Virus record (IMG/VR): IMGVR_UViG_3300027852_000027
Location: 1-37,964 of that record
Strand: one strand, 5' to 3'
Source: a virus
DNA length: 37,964 nt
In this document: positions 13,303 through 22,321 of the stretch, one piece after another
Position numbering within the stretch: position 1 is the first letter of the stretch
Layout: each line of letters opens with the position of its first letter
The notes under the pieces: generated by a model
What the model was told of the DNA's origin: nothing
The model's database searches: none
What the model saw: the letters and a program-made list of their open reading frames with translations, nothing else
Made by a program: the position numbers and the translations under genes

Positions 13303-13686
13303 ATGGCAACTACAATCGGGTTAGGCTCACAGACAGCGATGGCTACAGGGCTATCAACATATTTAGCAACAGAGTCGCTGGTTATTTATGATGGAACACC
13401 ACCAGCAAATGCAAAGGCGGCACTGTCTGGAAATGTCGCGTGTGCTACTCATACACTAGCCGGATTCATTGAAAGCGGAGGTGTGTTAACTGCTAATGCT
13501 ATAGCATCGGTAACTATTGCTAATTCATCGACAGGCGGTGTTACTTTCGGGAGAATTCTTGTGGGTGGCATATCTCAGTGGCAAGGCATAGTAGGCGCAG
13601 AAATAACTGTTACACCTGATGCTAATTATGTCGCAGGCGGAACAAGTAACGTTACAGCAATGACGTTAACTACTCCAGACGCGTAA
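13303..13686 (+). CDS. Hypothetical virion protein (127 aa)
   Basis: This is an Ala/Thr/Gly-rich, strand-rich sequence (LATESLVIYDGTPPANAKAA, IASVTIANSSTGG) without charged clusters, of the type found in phage structural proteins. It lies two bases after the fibre-like gene's stop and one base before the next start region, so it is in the same transcript. No family is recognised. Confidence 0.6.
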   Translation: MATTIGLGSQTAMATGLSTYLATESLVIYDGTPPANAKAALSGNVACATHTLAGFIESGGVLTANAIASVTIANSSTGGVTFGRILVGGISQWQGIVGAEITVTPDANYVAGGTSNVTAMTLTTPDA

Positions 13687-13687
13687 C

Positions 13688-13966
13688 ATGCAATATTTTC
13701 AAGAGCCAAAAACGCCAAGTGATGATGATCGTTATAGCTTTACTATCGATGAATCATGGCTAGATGGTGAAACAATATCCTCTGTTGTATGGTCTGTCGA
13801 AACTGGCAGTTCATTAACTACATCAATAGAAGATATAACTTCAAATGTTGTAAGTGCTTTGTTTTCTGGTGGGGTCGATGGTCGATGGTGTGTAACAGCC
13901 AAAGTTAACACGCCAACAAGAGACAAAGACTTCTGCGGAAAGCTAACGGTAAGAAGCTGTTGTTAA
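13688..13966 (+). CDS. Ig-like small virion protein (92 aa)
   Basis: The order of strands (DRYSFTIDESWLDGETISSVVWSVETGSSLTT ... GRWCVTAKVNT) resembles a small bacterial Ig-like/beta-sandwich domain often attached to virions. It ends with a Cys pair (RSCC). It is the last gene before an internal promoter at 13960-13988. The assignment is by pattern only. Confidence 0.5.
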   Translation: MQYFQEPKTPSDDDRYSFTIDESWLDGETISSVVWSVETGSSLTTSIEDITSNVVSALFSGGVDGRWCVTAKVNTPTRDKDFCGKLTVRSCC

Positions 13967-13988
13967 ACCTTTGTTAAACTAATATAAT
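13960..13988 (+). promoter_or_regulatory. Strong late-type promoter
   Basis: TTGTTA (13960-13965), a 17-bp spacer and a perfect TATAAT (13983-13988) lie at the end of the 92-aa gene. Transcription would start near 13995 and give a leader of about 100 nt to the virion-protein gene at 14098. Confidence 0.65.
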
Positions 13989-14097
13989 AGCGCTAGGTGT
14001 TGTTGGGACGCCTAGGTTGCGCAACCGACCCAACATAACAACCCAACTATATTTCATCTCCCAATGCTCACGGATGAGTTATTTTTTAGGGGACATC
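13989..14097 (+). promoter_or_regulatory. Structured 5' leader of the virion-protein mRNA
   Basis: GTTGGG pairs with CCCAAC, and the same stem extends outwards through TGTT and AACA. Inside lies a perfect GGTTGC/GCAACC palindrome. A second small hairpin (CTCA-CGGA-TGAG) is followed by a T-rich stretch and the AGGGG ribosome binding site. The leader may regulate translation or early termination. Confidence 0.45.
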
Positions 14098-15828
14098 ATG
14101 TCAACATCATTATCACCAGTATCATTACCAGCTAACACTTGGGTAGATTTATATGTATCTACAGGAATATCTGTTGGCGCTCAATTAATAATTCAAAACA
14201 GACGGACTGACGATGTTTTCTTGTCTGAATCTGCAACAGAGCCTTCAGGATTAGTTAATAACCTTGGGGGTAACAAATTAGTTGGTAAAGAGTTTATTAC
14301 TAATATTTCAGGTAATGAAGGTGCATGGGCCTATTCAGAAAAAGGCGGCTCTTTACAGGTAGAGGAAGCTAGTAGCTTTACCCCGTACACCGGAGATCCG
14401 ACAGACGCGTCTCAAGAATTACAAAAAACCGCCTTTGGTGAGTTATCCGTTGCAGAACCAACGCCAGTAATTCAAGTTTCAGCGCAATACGGACTAACCG
14501 ACGAGATAATGACAATAGCCACTGGTAGTGGTTCTACATATAATGACAACAGTTTATTTAATGTGAGTACAGGGGTAAACCCAGAGTCAATTGCTTCACT
14601 TAACACTACTAGACAGTTAGCATATAAGCCCGGGCAAGGTGCATTAGCTAGATTTACAGCAATGTATACGCAAGGTGCTACAGATAGCTTACAGGCTGCT
14701 GGCTTGATTAATTCGGAAGATTCTTTTGCGTTTGGATTTGTAGATGAAGATTTCGGGATAATCTATTCTAGAAATGGCAGTGTTGAACATCAAGAATTAA
14801 CCGTGACCACTGGCGCAACAGGTAGTGAGAATGCGACTATAACCGTTAACGGCATTAACTACACAGTACCCTTAACGACAGGGGGTTTAAATCATAACGC
14901 TCAAGAGATAGCCTCAAGTTTGTCGGATCAAGTTGCTAACTTTCTATTTTCTGCAAATAATAATGTAGTGTCATCGATAGATCAGCTTCCGTCAGTAGGG
15001 TTGTCTTATGCGTTTTCAAGTGCAACAGCCGTTGCTACATGGGTGCAAAAGAAAGCAGGTGCAGCACCAATATTTAACCTTATACCCCAGACAACATGGA
15101 ATAGAAATCAAGTTTCATGGTTAGATCCCACTAAAGGGAATGTATACTCTATTGCTATACAATATCTCGGATTTGGCAATATATCATTCTACATTGAAGA
15201 TGAGGCCTCTGGTGCTCCTATTCTCGTACATATGATAGAGTATTCAAACAAAAACACTACTCCTAGCGTTAGCAACCCTACATTTAGAATAGGGTGGTTA
15301 GTTAGAAACACAGGCAATACAACAGATATTATTGTTAGTGGCGCATCAGCAGCAGGGTTTATAGAAGGTAAAAACAATATAGACACTATTCCTCGTGCAG
15401 TAGAATCTGTAACTACCGCAATCGGAATTACTCAAACAAATATAATTACAGTTAGAAATAGATTTCATTTCGGAGATAAAATAAACAGGGCAGATATTGT
15501 TCCGTTGTTAATATCCATGGGTACAGAGGGTGCTAAAGGTGCGTTTTTTAGATTAATTGCCAACCCTGAATTTACTGGAGATATTAACTTTAATTATATA
15601 AACGAACAAAGCTCTGTAGCTGAATACTCAACAGACCAAGTAGCTTTAGTTCCTGATACTGGGCGCTTCATAGCTTCCTTCTTGGTTACTGAGCAAGGAC
15701 AAGTAATAGGCTCTAGCGACTTTGCAACAAGGATATTTCCGGATGACTGGTTAACATTATCAGCAGCAGTAACAGCAAACCCAGCAGCAGTAATGACAGC
15801 ATCAGCAGTATGGCAAGAAGATACTTAA
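14098..15828 (+). CDS. Large virion protein, probable fibre/decoration (576 aa)
   Basis: I chose ATG 14098, which has TAGGGGAC as ribosome binding site. A longer frame would start inside the structured leader. The protein is strand-rich with few charges and begins MSTSLSPVSLPANTWVDLYV, a start seen in small phage head-decoration domains. The middle holds a Gly/Thr-rich stretch 'TVTTGATGSENATITVNGINYTVPLTTGG', typical of fibrous virion proteins. It is the last gene before a strong terminator, expressed from its own promoter. The precise role is unknown. Confidence 0.6.
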   Translation: MSTSLSPVSLPANTWVDLYVSTGISVGAQLIIQNRRTDDVFLSESATEPSGLVNNLGGNKLVGKEFITNISGNEGAWAYSEKGGSLQVEEASSFTPYTGDPTDASQELQKTAFGELSVAEPTPVIQVSAQYGLTDEIMTIATGSGSTYNDNSLFNVSTGVNPESIASLNTTRQLAYKPGQGALARFTAMYTQGATDSLQAAGLINSEDSFAFGFVDEDFGIIYSRNGSVEHQELTVTTGATGSENATITVNGINYTVPLTTGGLNHNAQEIASSLSDQVANFLFSANNNVVSSIDQLPSVGLSYAFSSATAVATWVQKKAGAAPIFNLIPQTTWNRNQVSWLDPTKGNVYSIAIQYLGFGNISFYIEDEASGAPILVHMIEYSNKNTTPSVSNPTFRIGWLVRNTGNTTDIIVSGASAAGFIEGKNNIDTIPRAVESVTTAIGITQTNIITVRNRFHFGDKINRADIVPLLISMGTEGAKGAFFRLIANPEFTGDINFNYINEQSSVAEYSTDQVALVPDTGRFIASFLVTEQGQVIGSSDFATRIFPDDWLTLSAAVTANPAAVMTASAVWQEDT

Positions 15829-15844
15829 AGTAAAAAGATTGATT

Positions 15845-15867
15845 AAAGGGCTTAATTGCCCTTTTTT
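15845..15867 (+). terminator. Intrinsic terminator
   Basis: A 7-bp stem AAAGGGC/GCCCTTT with the loop TTAATT runs into six T. It ends the fibre-like block before the packaging genes. Confidence 0.9.
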
Positions 15868-15912
15868 ATTATCTTAAATAAATCAGTAGCTTAGTTAGCC
15901 CTTCTCATCCTA

Positions 15913-15941
15913 TGTATAACAATCATTCAATCGTGTATAAT
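15913..15941 (+). promoter_or_regulatory. Promoter of the packaging and head operon
   Basis: A perfect TATAAT (15936-15941) lies after the terminator. The -35 region at 17 bp (TGTATA) is weak, so an activator may be needed. A very strong AAGGAGG ribosome binding site precedes the terminase gene. Confidence 0.45.
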
Positions 15942-15974
15942 AAAGGTAAATCCCAACTAAATTAAGGAGGCTTT

Positions 15975-16418
15975 ATGCCAGCTCCTAAAGGTAATCAATT
16001 CTGGAAAGTGAGAAGCAAGCACGGTAGAGATAAAATATTCTCTGACTGTGACATTCTTTGGAGTGCTTCTTGTGAATACTTTGAGTGGTGCGAAGAAAAC
16101 CCACTAATAGAACAAAAGATATTTCATGCTTCCGGAGTGATAACCAAAGATGAAGTAACAAAAATGCGAGCTATGACCATTGCAGGTTTATGCGTATTTC
16201 TTGATATAGGCACAAGTACATGGCATGAATATAAGAAAAAAGAAGATTTTTCGGAAGTCATTACGCGAATAGAGGATATAATTTACAATCAGAAATTTAT
16301 GGGGGCGGCAGCAGATATGCTTAATGCAAACATAATAGCTAGAGATTTAGGGCTTTCTGACAAAACAGAAAATGAAACCGTTCACAAAATAACTAAAGCT
16401 GATATAGAGGAATGGTAG
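15975..16418 (+). CDS. terS: Terminase small subunit, P22 gp3-like (147 aa)
   Basis: The sequence follows the P22 gp3-type DNA-packaging family: 'PKGNQFWKVRSKHGRDKIFSD', 'LWSASCEYFEWCEENPL', 'VTKMRAMTIAGLCVFLDIGTSTW', 'FMGAAADMLNANIIARDLGLSDK'. Length matches. The subunit recognises the phage pac site and recruits the large subunit, which for P22 means headful packaging. The pac site is often inside this gene. The gene overlaps terL by 7 bases. Confidence 0.9.
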   Translation: MPAPKGNQFWKVRSKHGRDKIFSDCDILWSASCEYFEWCEENPLIEQKIFHASGVITKDEVTKMRAMTIAGLCVFLDIGTSTWHEYKKKEDFSEVITRIEDIIYNQKFMGAAADMLNANIIARDLGLSDKTENETVHKITKADIEEW

Positions 16419-17641
16419 ACTTAAGAAAGTTTCAGCAACACGTTAAAGAAAAGTCCCCTGCATTCGTACCTTTGTTTAAAAATAAATTAAGATATGAAAT
16501 ACCATGGGGTGGTGCTGGTTCTGGCAAGTCTCACATTGTAGCCAGAAAACTACTATATAGAATGCTTAATGAATCTCATGTTAAGCACAATATATTGATT
16601 ATACGCAAAGTGGATAGAACAATTAAAAAATCAGTATGGACGCTGATGAAAAACATCATATCTATATGGGGGCTAACTAAGCAGTTTAATTTTAACCAAA
16701 CAGACCGAACAATGATATATAAGCCTACTGGCTCTCAATTCATGTTTTCAGGTCTTGATGATGTAGAGAAGCTAAAGTCTATCGAAGGCGTTACCTCTAT
16801 ATGGTGTGAGGAAGCGACAGAGCTTTTACAGGAAGATTTCGAGCAGTTAGACTTACGTTTACGTGGCGAGTTTGGTTGCTTAAAGCAAATAACATTAACA
16901 TTTAACCCTATAAGCGATCAGCACTGGATAAAAAAGATATTCTTTGATGATCCGATTGATGGTGTATTTACATTAAAAACAACTTATTTAGATAATGCTT
17001 TTATTGATGATGAATACAAAATGGTAATGGAGAACAAAAAGAAATCCAATCCTCGCTATTATGGTATTTACGCTTTAGGTAATTGGGGCACTGCTGAAGG
17101 CTTGATATTCAATAATGTAACTCAGCGATTAATTAAAGAAGAAGAGATAAAAGACTTGGATTGCTACCAAGGCTTAGATTTTGGCTATACAAACGACCCG
17201 ACCGCATTTAATCAGTCTTACGTTGATCACATTAATAAAAAGATATTTGTATATGACGGCTTTTATCAAAAAGGCATGAGCAACGCGCAAATAGCTGAAG
17301 AAATAACAAAGATGTTAGCCCACAAACACAAAACAACTGCTGATAGCTCAGAGCCTAAATCAATAGATTATATAAAAAGTAAAGGCGTCAGAATAGAGGG
17401 AGCACTCAAGGGCGCTGACTCTATTAACACAGGTATCGATTTTCTGTTAGAATATGAAATAACAGTAAACGCTCATTTAGTTGAATTTATGACCGAGTTT
17501 GATAATTATGCTTGGGGAGTAGATAAAAAAACTAATAAAGCGACTAACAAACCAATTGATGATTTTAATCATTTTATAGACGGTCTAAGGTATGCTTTAG
17601 AATGTTTGTTTAAAAAATCTAAAACATTCTTTGCAGGATAA
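16412..17641 (+). CDS. terL: Terminase large subunit (409 aa)
   Basis: The N-terminal ATPase has Walker A 'GGAGSGKS' (residues 33-40), Walker B with catalytic Glu 'TSIWCEEA' (128-135) and coupling motif 'TLTFNPIS' (161-168). The C-terminal nuclease shows 'GLDFGYTNDPTAF' with Asp 256 and 'DDFNHFIDGLRYAL' near the end. It belongs to the PBSX-type terminase group. It pumps DNA into the prohead and cuts it. Length is normal. Confidence 0.95.
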   Translation: MVDLRKFQQHVKEKSPAFVPLFKNKLRYEIPWGGAGSGKSHIVARKLLYRMLNESHVKHNILIIRKVDRTIKKSVWTLMKNIISIWGLTKQFNFNQTDRTMIYKPTGSQFMFSGLDDVEKLKSIEGVTSIWCEEATELLQEDFEQLDLRLRGEFGCLKQITLTFNPISDQHWIKKIFFDDPIDGVFTLKTTYLDNAFIDDEYKMVMENKKKSNPRYYGIYALGNWGTAEGLIFNNVTQRLIKEEEIKDLDCYQGLDFGYTNDPTAFNQSYVDHINKKIFVYDGFYQKGMSNAQIAEEITKMLAHKHKTTADSSEPKSIDYIKSKGVRIEGALKGADSINTGIDFLLEYEITVNAHLVEFMTEFDNYAWGVDKKTNKATNKPIDDFNHFIDGLRYALECLFKKSKTFFAG

Positions 17642-17654
17642 TAACGAGGAAGAT

Positions 17655-18938
17655 ATGCAGATCCCATTCAAAAGATTTTTCACTAAAAAGAAGGTATCTC
17701 AATCGATAGAGAAGTCTTACACTTCTGCTGAGGTTGAAAATATTTATACTAAGGCAGCGCAATGGAACGACTGGGACTCATCAAAAGCAATCGAAGAAGG
17801 CTATAAATCTGCCGTTCCCGTTTATGCTTGTGTTAAAAAGCGTATGGACTCTATCGCCAGCATACCTTTAGTAGTTGAAGTTAAAAGCGGTGACGAATGG
17901 GAAGCACAACCTAATCACCCGTTACAAATGCTTTTAGATAACCCTAACCCTGAGATGACCACAAGCACACTAACTAAATTGATGGTGGCTCATTTAGATT
18001 TAGCTGGCAATGCTTACTGGATGAAAGTTAAAGCGGGTGCAGGGAATACAACTAAGGAATTATGGCCTACATTGCCTCAGCATGTCTCTGTTAGTGGCTC
18101 CCAACAACGATTAGTTGAATATTACACTGTAGGGGTTGAGCAAAAGCGTGTATCTGAAGATGATATGTGTCATTTTAAGTTTATTGACCCAAGCTCTTTA
18201 ATATTTGGTCAGGCACCACTAAAAGCAGCAGGCAAAGCAGTAGATATTGATAACGCTGGCCAAGCATGGCAGAAAGTATCAATGCAGAATCGCGGTGTGC
18301 CTGATTTACACGTTAGTTATGAAAACCCTGATATGACTCCGGAGCAATACGAGCAAGCGAAGGACGCAGCAAAGAAAAATACAGGGCCGGGCGAGGCTCG
18401 CGCTCCATGGGTTACATCAAAAGCAACAATCAAACAATTATCTATGTCACCTGTTGAAATGGATTTCATGGAAACAAGGCGATTTACCCGTGAAGATATA
18501 TGCTCAGCTTATGGTGTGCCATCTTCTTTAATTGCCGAAATGGGTAATGTTAATCTCGCTAATGCTGAAACAGCAAGGCGCGCATTCTGGCAAGATACAA
18601 TCGTACCTTTAATGGATGAAATCACAGATGCGTTAAATATGTGCTTAGCATCTGAATATGGTGCTGATGTTCGTATAAGCTATGATCTATCTAACATTCC
18701 AGCGTTACAAGAAAACTACTCGGAGAAATTAACCAATGCTAAAACTATGTGGTCAATGGGCGTCCCGTTTAATGTTGTCAATCAGCGTTTGGAGCTTGGT
18801 CTTGATGATATTGATGGCGGTGATATTGGTTATATTCCTACGGGCGTTATTCCGGCTATCTTTGATTTTGATACCGAAGTCGATGAAGAAGCAAAAAAAG
18901 CCGTATTCAATCAACTTATAGAGAAGCATAATGGGTAA
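17655..18938 (+). CDS. Portal protein, HK97 family (427 aa)
   Basis: I chose the ATG at 17655 because GAGGAAGAT precedes it. The longer frame overlaps the terL end. The sequence carries family landmarks: 'AVPVYACVKKRMDSIASIPLVV', 'HPLQMLLDNPNP', 'LAGNAYWMKV', 'SAYGVPSSLIAEMGNVNLANAETARRAFWQDTIVPLMDEITDALN'. Twelve copies form the portal ring through which DNA passes. It lies after terL and before the MuF and protease genes, the canonical order. Confidence 0.95.
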   Translation: MQIPFKRFFTKKKVSQSIEKSYTSAEVENIYTKAAQWNDWDSSKAIEEGYKSAVPVYACVKKRMDSIASIPLVVEVKSGDEWEAQPNHPLQMLLDNPNPEMTTSTLTKLMVAHLDLAGNAYWMKVKAGAGNTTKELWPTLPQHVSVSGSQQRLVEYYTVGVEQKRVSEDDMCHFKFIDPSSLIFGQAPLKAAGKAVDIDNAGQAWQKVSMQNRGVPDLHVSYENPDMTPEQYEQAKDAAKKNTGPGEARAPWVTSKATIKQLSMSPVEMDFMETRRFTREDICSAYGVPSSLIAEMGNVNLANAETARRAFWQDTIVPLMDEITDALNMCLASEYGADVRISYDLSNIPALQENYSEKLTNAKTMWSMGVPFNVVNQRLELGLDDIDGGDIGYIPTGVIPAIFDFDTEVDEEAKKAVFNQLIEKHNG

Positions 18939-19119
18939 GTTATATATTGCCGGAATTGATTTAGATGGCGTTAACTTTAAATACTTAGGCTGTTACCAGT
19001 CTTTTGATAGAGCTAAGGCTAGATGTAATACAAGTAAATGCTTTGTTGGTGAAATAGAGCGTAATAAACCGCAACCATTAACATTAGAAGGATGGGTAGT
19101 TACTTACCCTAAAGCTTAA
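18931..19119 (+). CDS. Small hypothetical protein between portal and MuF (62 aa)
   Basis: The protein begins MGKLYIAGIDLDGVNFKYLG and has two cysteines. It overlaps the portal end by 8 bases, and its final base is the first base of the next ATG. Small uncharacterised proteins at this place are common in HK97-type head operons. The function is unknown. Confidence 0.6.
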   Translation: MGKLYIAGIDLDGVNFKYLGCYQSFDRAKARCNTSKCFVGEIERNKPQPLTLEGWVVTYPKA

Positions 19120-19889
19120 TGCTAGCAACCGGAAGAAATAGAGAACAAGAGCGAGCATCACAACAGCAAATGATGAATCGCATCATCAGTCGTTATAATC
19201 GTGCTATTGCTAGAGAAATCACTAGAGCTATGAATGATTATGCGCGACATATAGGTGACCCAATGGTTAATGCCGAGGTTAGGCTTAAGCACATGGATAA
19301 CATGACAAGAATACTTACTCGCCTATGGACTCAATCCGGTAAAATGTCAGTAGAGCATAACTTTAATATTGTAAAATCTTATTATGATATGGAGTTAAAA
19401 AAAGGTTCTGATTTTCCTGATTTGACCACGCCTATTGTAGATAAAGCCATTGCCGATTGGGTACGCGCTTATGGTGGTGGAAAGATAACAGAAATAACAG
19501 GAACAACAATGAGCGACATCAATAAAATTGTCGCTGATGCTAGAGTGGAAGGGTTAAGCGAGCGTGAGACAGCTAAATTAATAAGCGCTATTGCTCCAAC
19601 TAAATCAGCATCAAGAAGCCAAACAATAGCAAGAACTGAGGCGCACGGAAGTAGCCAAGGTATTAGCTTAGATGTTGCTAACGAAACAGATATTCCATTA
19701 GTTAAAGTTTGGCTATCTGACAAGGGCGAATCAGCAAGGGAGGAGCATTTAGACGTTGACGGGCAGAAAAGAGCTTTAGCCGATGACTTTAGTGTAGGCG
19801 GTGAAAGGTTAGAATACCCCGGTGATCCTAGCGGAAGTGCCGAGAATGTCATTAACTGCAAATGCGTAATAGGCTATGAAGTGGCTTAA
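19119..19889 (+). CDS. Phage head morphogenesis protein, Mu F/SPP1 gp7-like (256 aa)
   Basis: The C-terminal part shows the family motif: 'SRSQTIARTEAHGSSQGISL' and 'WLSDKGESAREEHLDVDGQ ... VINCKCVIGYEVA' with the paired cysteines. The N-terminal 110 residues are helical. Proteins of this family are minor head proteins that help assembly or DNA exit. Its position between portal and prohead protease fits. Confidence 0.85.
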   Translation: MLATGRNREQERASQQQMMNRIISRYNRAIAREITRAMNDYARHIGDPMVNAEVRLKHMDNMTRILTRLWTQSGKMSVEHNFNIVKSYYDMELKKGSDFPDLTTPIVDKAIADWVRAYGGGKITEITGTTMSDINKIVADARVEGLSERETAKLISAIAPTKSASRSQTIARTEAHGSSQGISLDVANETDIPLVKVWLSDKGESAREEHLDVDGQKRALADDFSVGGERLEYPGDPSGSAENVINCKCVIGYEVA

Positions 19890-19918
19890 TTGACCACTAT
19901 TTAATAAATTGATAGAAT
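19890..19918 (+). promoter_or_regulatory. Internal promoter before prohead protease and capsid
   Basis: TTGACC (19890-19895), a 17-bp spacer and TAGAAT (19913-19918) lie in the only gap of this operon. An extra promoter here would raise the level of capsid protein. The following ribosome binding site is AAGGGG. Confidence 0.6.
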
Positions 19919-19943
19919 AAGGTTAATTATTTAAGGGGTTTTC

Positions 19944-20606
19944 ATGGAATACAAGTCGTTAGAGTTCAAAGCCGAATCAGTTGACATTGGCGCTAGAACA
20001 TTTGAAGGGTATGCTTCTACATGGGATTTAGATCAAACAAACGATATTATCCATCAAGGCGCATTCACTAAGACTATAAAAGAAGGTATGCCAGCCAATA
20101 AAATTAAAGTTTTATGGCAGCATAACGAGCCTTTAGGTTTACCGCTTGAGATGCACGAAGATTCAACAGGCTTATATGTTAAAGGCTATGTATCTAAAAC
20201 TTCTCTCGGTGATGACGCTTTAACGCTAATGAGTGATAAAGTAGTTAACCGTATGAGTATAGGGTTTTCAATACCTCAGAATAAATCTAACTATGACGAT
20301 CAAGGTGTAAGAAACATCTTTGAGACTAAGTTATATGAATTTAGCCCGGTGACATTTCCAGCTAACGAAAATGCTTTTATTAAAAGTATTGCAACATTTA
20401 ACGAGCAGGCTATCATAGCTAAGACTAAAGGTTTGCACGTAACAGATTCAAAGGAGTTAAGTTTTTTACTTGATTCTTTGAAAGCACTTATGCAGAGTAA
20501 TGAGCCGCAACAAAGCACTCATAATGAAGCTAAGCCGCTAATTGAAGAGTGTACTACAACACTAAAATCACTTGGCGACTTTGCCAAAACATTAAATTTT
20601 AAATAG
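19944..20606 (+). CDS. HK97-type prohead protease (220 aa)
   Basis: The sequence shows the herpesvirus-type/HK97 serine protease fold: 'FEGYASTWDLDQTNDIIHQGAF' start, catalytic His 60 in 'LWQHNEPLG', catalytic Ser 105 in 'VNRMSIGFSIP', and 'EFSPVTFPANENAFI'. It trims the capsid protein N-terminus and itself during prohead maturation. Residues 160-220 form a helical tail likely removed by self-cleavage. Confidence 0.95.
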   Translation: MEYKSLEFKAESVDIGARTFEGYASTWDLDQTNDIIHQGAFTKTIKEGMPANKIKVLWQHNEPLGLPLEMHEDSTGLYVKGYVSKTSLGDDALTLMSDKVVNRMSIGFSIPQNKSNYDDQGVRNIFETKLYEFSPVTFPANENAFIKSIATFNEQAIIAKTKGLHVTDSKELSFLLDSLKALMQSNEPQQSTHNEAKPLIEECTTTLKSLGDFAKTLNFK

Positions 20607-20615
20607 GTATATATT

Positions 20616-21815
20616 ATGTCTGACGAAATCAAAGAAATTAAAAGCCAGTTTGAGACTACCTCAGCAGAGCTAAAAAACGCATTAACCCTAATGCAAGATG
20701 AAATTAAGTCGAAAGGTTCAGCATCTAAAGAAACTAACGACCGAGTATTCAAAGCAGAGCAAGGCTTAGATACAGTCGTTAAATCTGCACAAGATATGGA
20801 GACTCGCTTAACTGAATTAGAAGTTAAAGCTAATCGCCCATCTCAAACAGCGCAAAGTGTACGCAAGTCATTAGGTCAATGTTATGTTGAATCTGAAACT
20901 TACCAAGAAGTTAAATCTACTACTCGCGGTAACTCTGTACCAGTAGAGCAAAAAGCAATTAGTGACGGTGCTGGTAGTGCAGGTGCATTAACAGATCAAA
21001 TGCGTGTACCAACTATCTTTAAAAACCCTAATCGCCCTATGTTTATTCGTGATTTAGTCAATCATGTACCAACAATGGATAGTGCAGTTGAAATTATGCG
21101 TGAAAACGTATTTACTAACAACGCAGCACCACAAGCAGGTGAGTTAGTAACTAAAGCTGAATCTGATATTACTTTTTCTTTAGAAACGTACAAAGTGGAA
21201 ACGCAAGCGCATTGGCTACAAGCTTCACGCCAAATTCTTGCTGATGCTAATCGCCTTCGCTCTTATATCGATGGTCGCTTAATGTATGGTTTAGATTTAT
21301 TGTTTGATGCACAGTTATTATCTGGTGACGGTACAGGTCAAAACTTTACAGGCTTACTTGTTGATGCTGATGTATCTGATGTTGGTGCTTCCGCTGCTGA
21401 ATCTGGCACAGTTTGGCTAGAACATATCCGTAAAGCTATTACTCAATGTCAATTGTTCGAGTATTACAATATCAACGGTATCGTTTTAAATCCTGCTGAC
21501 TGGGAAACTATCGAAGTTTCTACAGGCTCAGATGGTCACTTTATCTGGGCTTCAGTTCCAGATGGTGCGCAAATGCGCTTATGGCGTGTTCCAGTAGTTG
21601 TTACTAATGCTATGCCACAAGGTACATTCATCTTAGGCGACTGGACTATGGGTGCTACATTGTATGACCGTGAACAGAAAAACGTTCGTATCAGTGAAAG
21701 CAATGGTACAGACTTTGTTAAAAATGCCGTGACTATTCTTGCAGAAGAACGCGCAGCATTCGCAATCGAGTTACCTAAAGCATTCTGTAAAGGTACATTA
21801 ACAGCAGCGGCTTAA
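20616..21815 (+). CDS. Major capsid protein, HK97 fold (399 aa)
   Basis: The first about 100 residues are a coiled coil (KSQFETTSAELKNALTLMQ, METRLTELEVKAN), the delta-domain scaffold removed by the protease. The rest matches HK97 gp5-type capsids: 'GGALTDQMRVPTIF'-like start of the mature chain, 'ADANRLRSYIDGRLMYGLDLLFDAQLLSGDGTGQNFTGL', 'GIVLNPADWETIEV', and 'RVPVVVTNAMPQGTFILGDWTMGATLYDREQKNVRISE'. A terminator follows. Confidence 0.95.
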   Translation: MSDEIKEIKSQFETTSAELKNALTLMQDEIKSKGSASKETNDRVFKAEQGLDTVVKSAQDMETRLTELEVKANRPSQTAQSVRKSLGQCYVESETYQEVKSTTRGNSVPVEQKAISDGAGSAGALTDQMRVPTIFKNPNRPMFIRDLVNHVPTMDSAVEIMRENVFTNNAAPQAGELVTKAESDITFSLETYKVETQAHWLQASRQILADANRLRSYIDGRLMYGLDLLFDAQLLSGDGTGQNFTGLLVDADVSDVGASAAESGTVWLEHIRKAITQCQLFEYYNINGIVLNPADWETIEVSTGSDGHFIWASVPDGAQMRLWRVPVVVTNAMPQGTFILGDWTMGATLYDREQKNVRISESNGTDFVKNAVTILAEERAAFAIELPKAFCKGTLTAAA

Positions 21816-21833
21816 TCGCTAACGTTGAATGAT

Positions 21834-21860
21834 AAAGGGGGCTTAATCACCTCCTTTTTT
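21834..21860 (+). terminator. Intrinsic terminator after the capsid gene
   Basis: AAAGGGGG pairs with CCTCCTTT (one GU) across an 8-nt loop, then T6. It separates the capsid transcript from the leftward insert. Confidence 0.8.
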
Positions 21861-21864
21861 ATGC

Positions 21865-22161
21865 CTAAATATCATCATTTTCAATGTTTTTACTTGTAAC
21901 TGTAATGCTGCAATCTAGTACGTTTTTGAAGCAAGATACTCTGTGTATTATTGCTTTCATTTTTTCATTATTTGGAAGTGTATCAGCAATACCATCTAAA
22001 TAATTTATATCAGCGTAAAAAGAACTAAGCTCAATATAGTTATAGCTATCTGCTGAGTAAGTAGATAGTGCCTTTTGTAGGAACTCTAATCCATTCTCAT
22101 CTATGCTGTATGTTACTATTTGCTTTGCTTTTTCATCTTCCTTTTTGAATATTTCAAACAT
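21865..22161 (-). CDS. Moron-cluster hypothetical protein (98 aa)
   Basis: The soluble acidic protein begins MFEIFKKEDEKAKQIVTYSI, with a helix-strand pattern and three cysteines. No family is recognised. It is the last gene of a three-gene leftward cluster inserted between capsid and connector genes. Its start overlaps the end of the HTH-like gene by 8 bases. Confidence 0.6.
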   Translation of the reverse strand: MFEIFKKEDEKAKQIVTYSIDENGLEFLQKALSTYSADSYNYIELSSFYADINYLDGIADTLPNNEKMKAIIHRVSCFKNVLDCSITVTSKNIENDDI

Positions 22162-22321
22162 GCTTACCCTCCAGCGTATCTATCTTTTCTTTAATTAATT
22201 TATTTTGCTTATTATCTTTATTTGCGTGTTCACGATACCAGCGCAGTGAATAGCCGATAACCTCGCAGAACTCTAAAAGCGTATAGCCTTTATTTCTAAT
22301 CTTTCTTGTTAGTTTGTTCAT
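22154..22321 (-). CDS. Small HTH-like regulator of the moron cluster (55 aa)
   Basis: The sequence 'GYTLLEFCEVIGYSLRWYREHANK' has a short helix-turn-helix pattern (a sharp turn after the C/V pair, then a W/Y-rich recognition helix), as in small Cro/CII-like or plasmid Alp-type regulators. Its ATG overlaps the stop of the upstream gene (ATGA). It may regulate the repeat-rich promoter region at 22595-22663. This is inference. Confidence 0.55.
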   Translation of the reverse strand: MNKLTRKIRNKGYTLLEFCEVIGYSLRWYREHANKDNKQNKLIKEKIDTLEGKHV

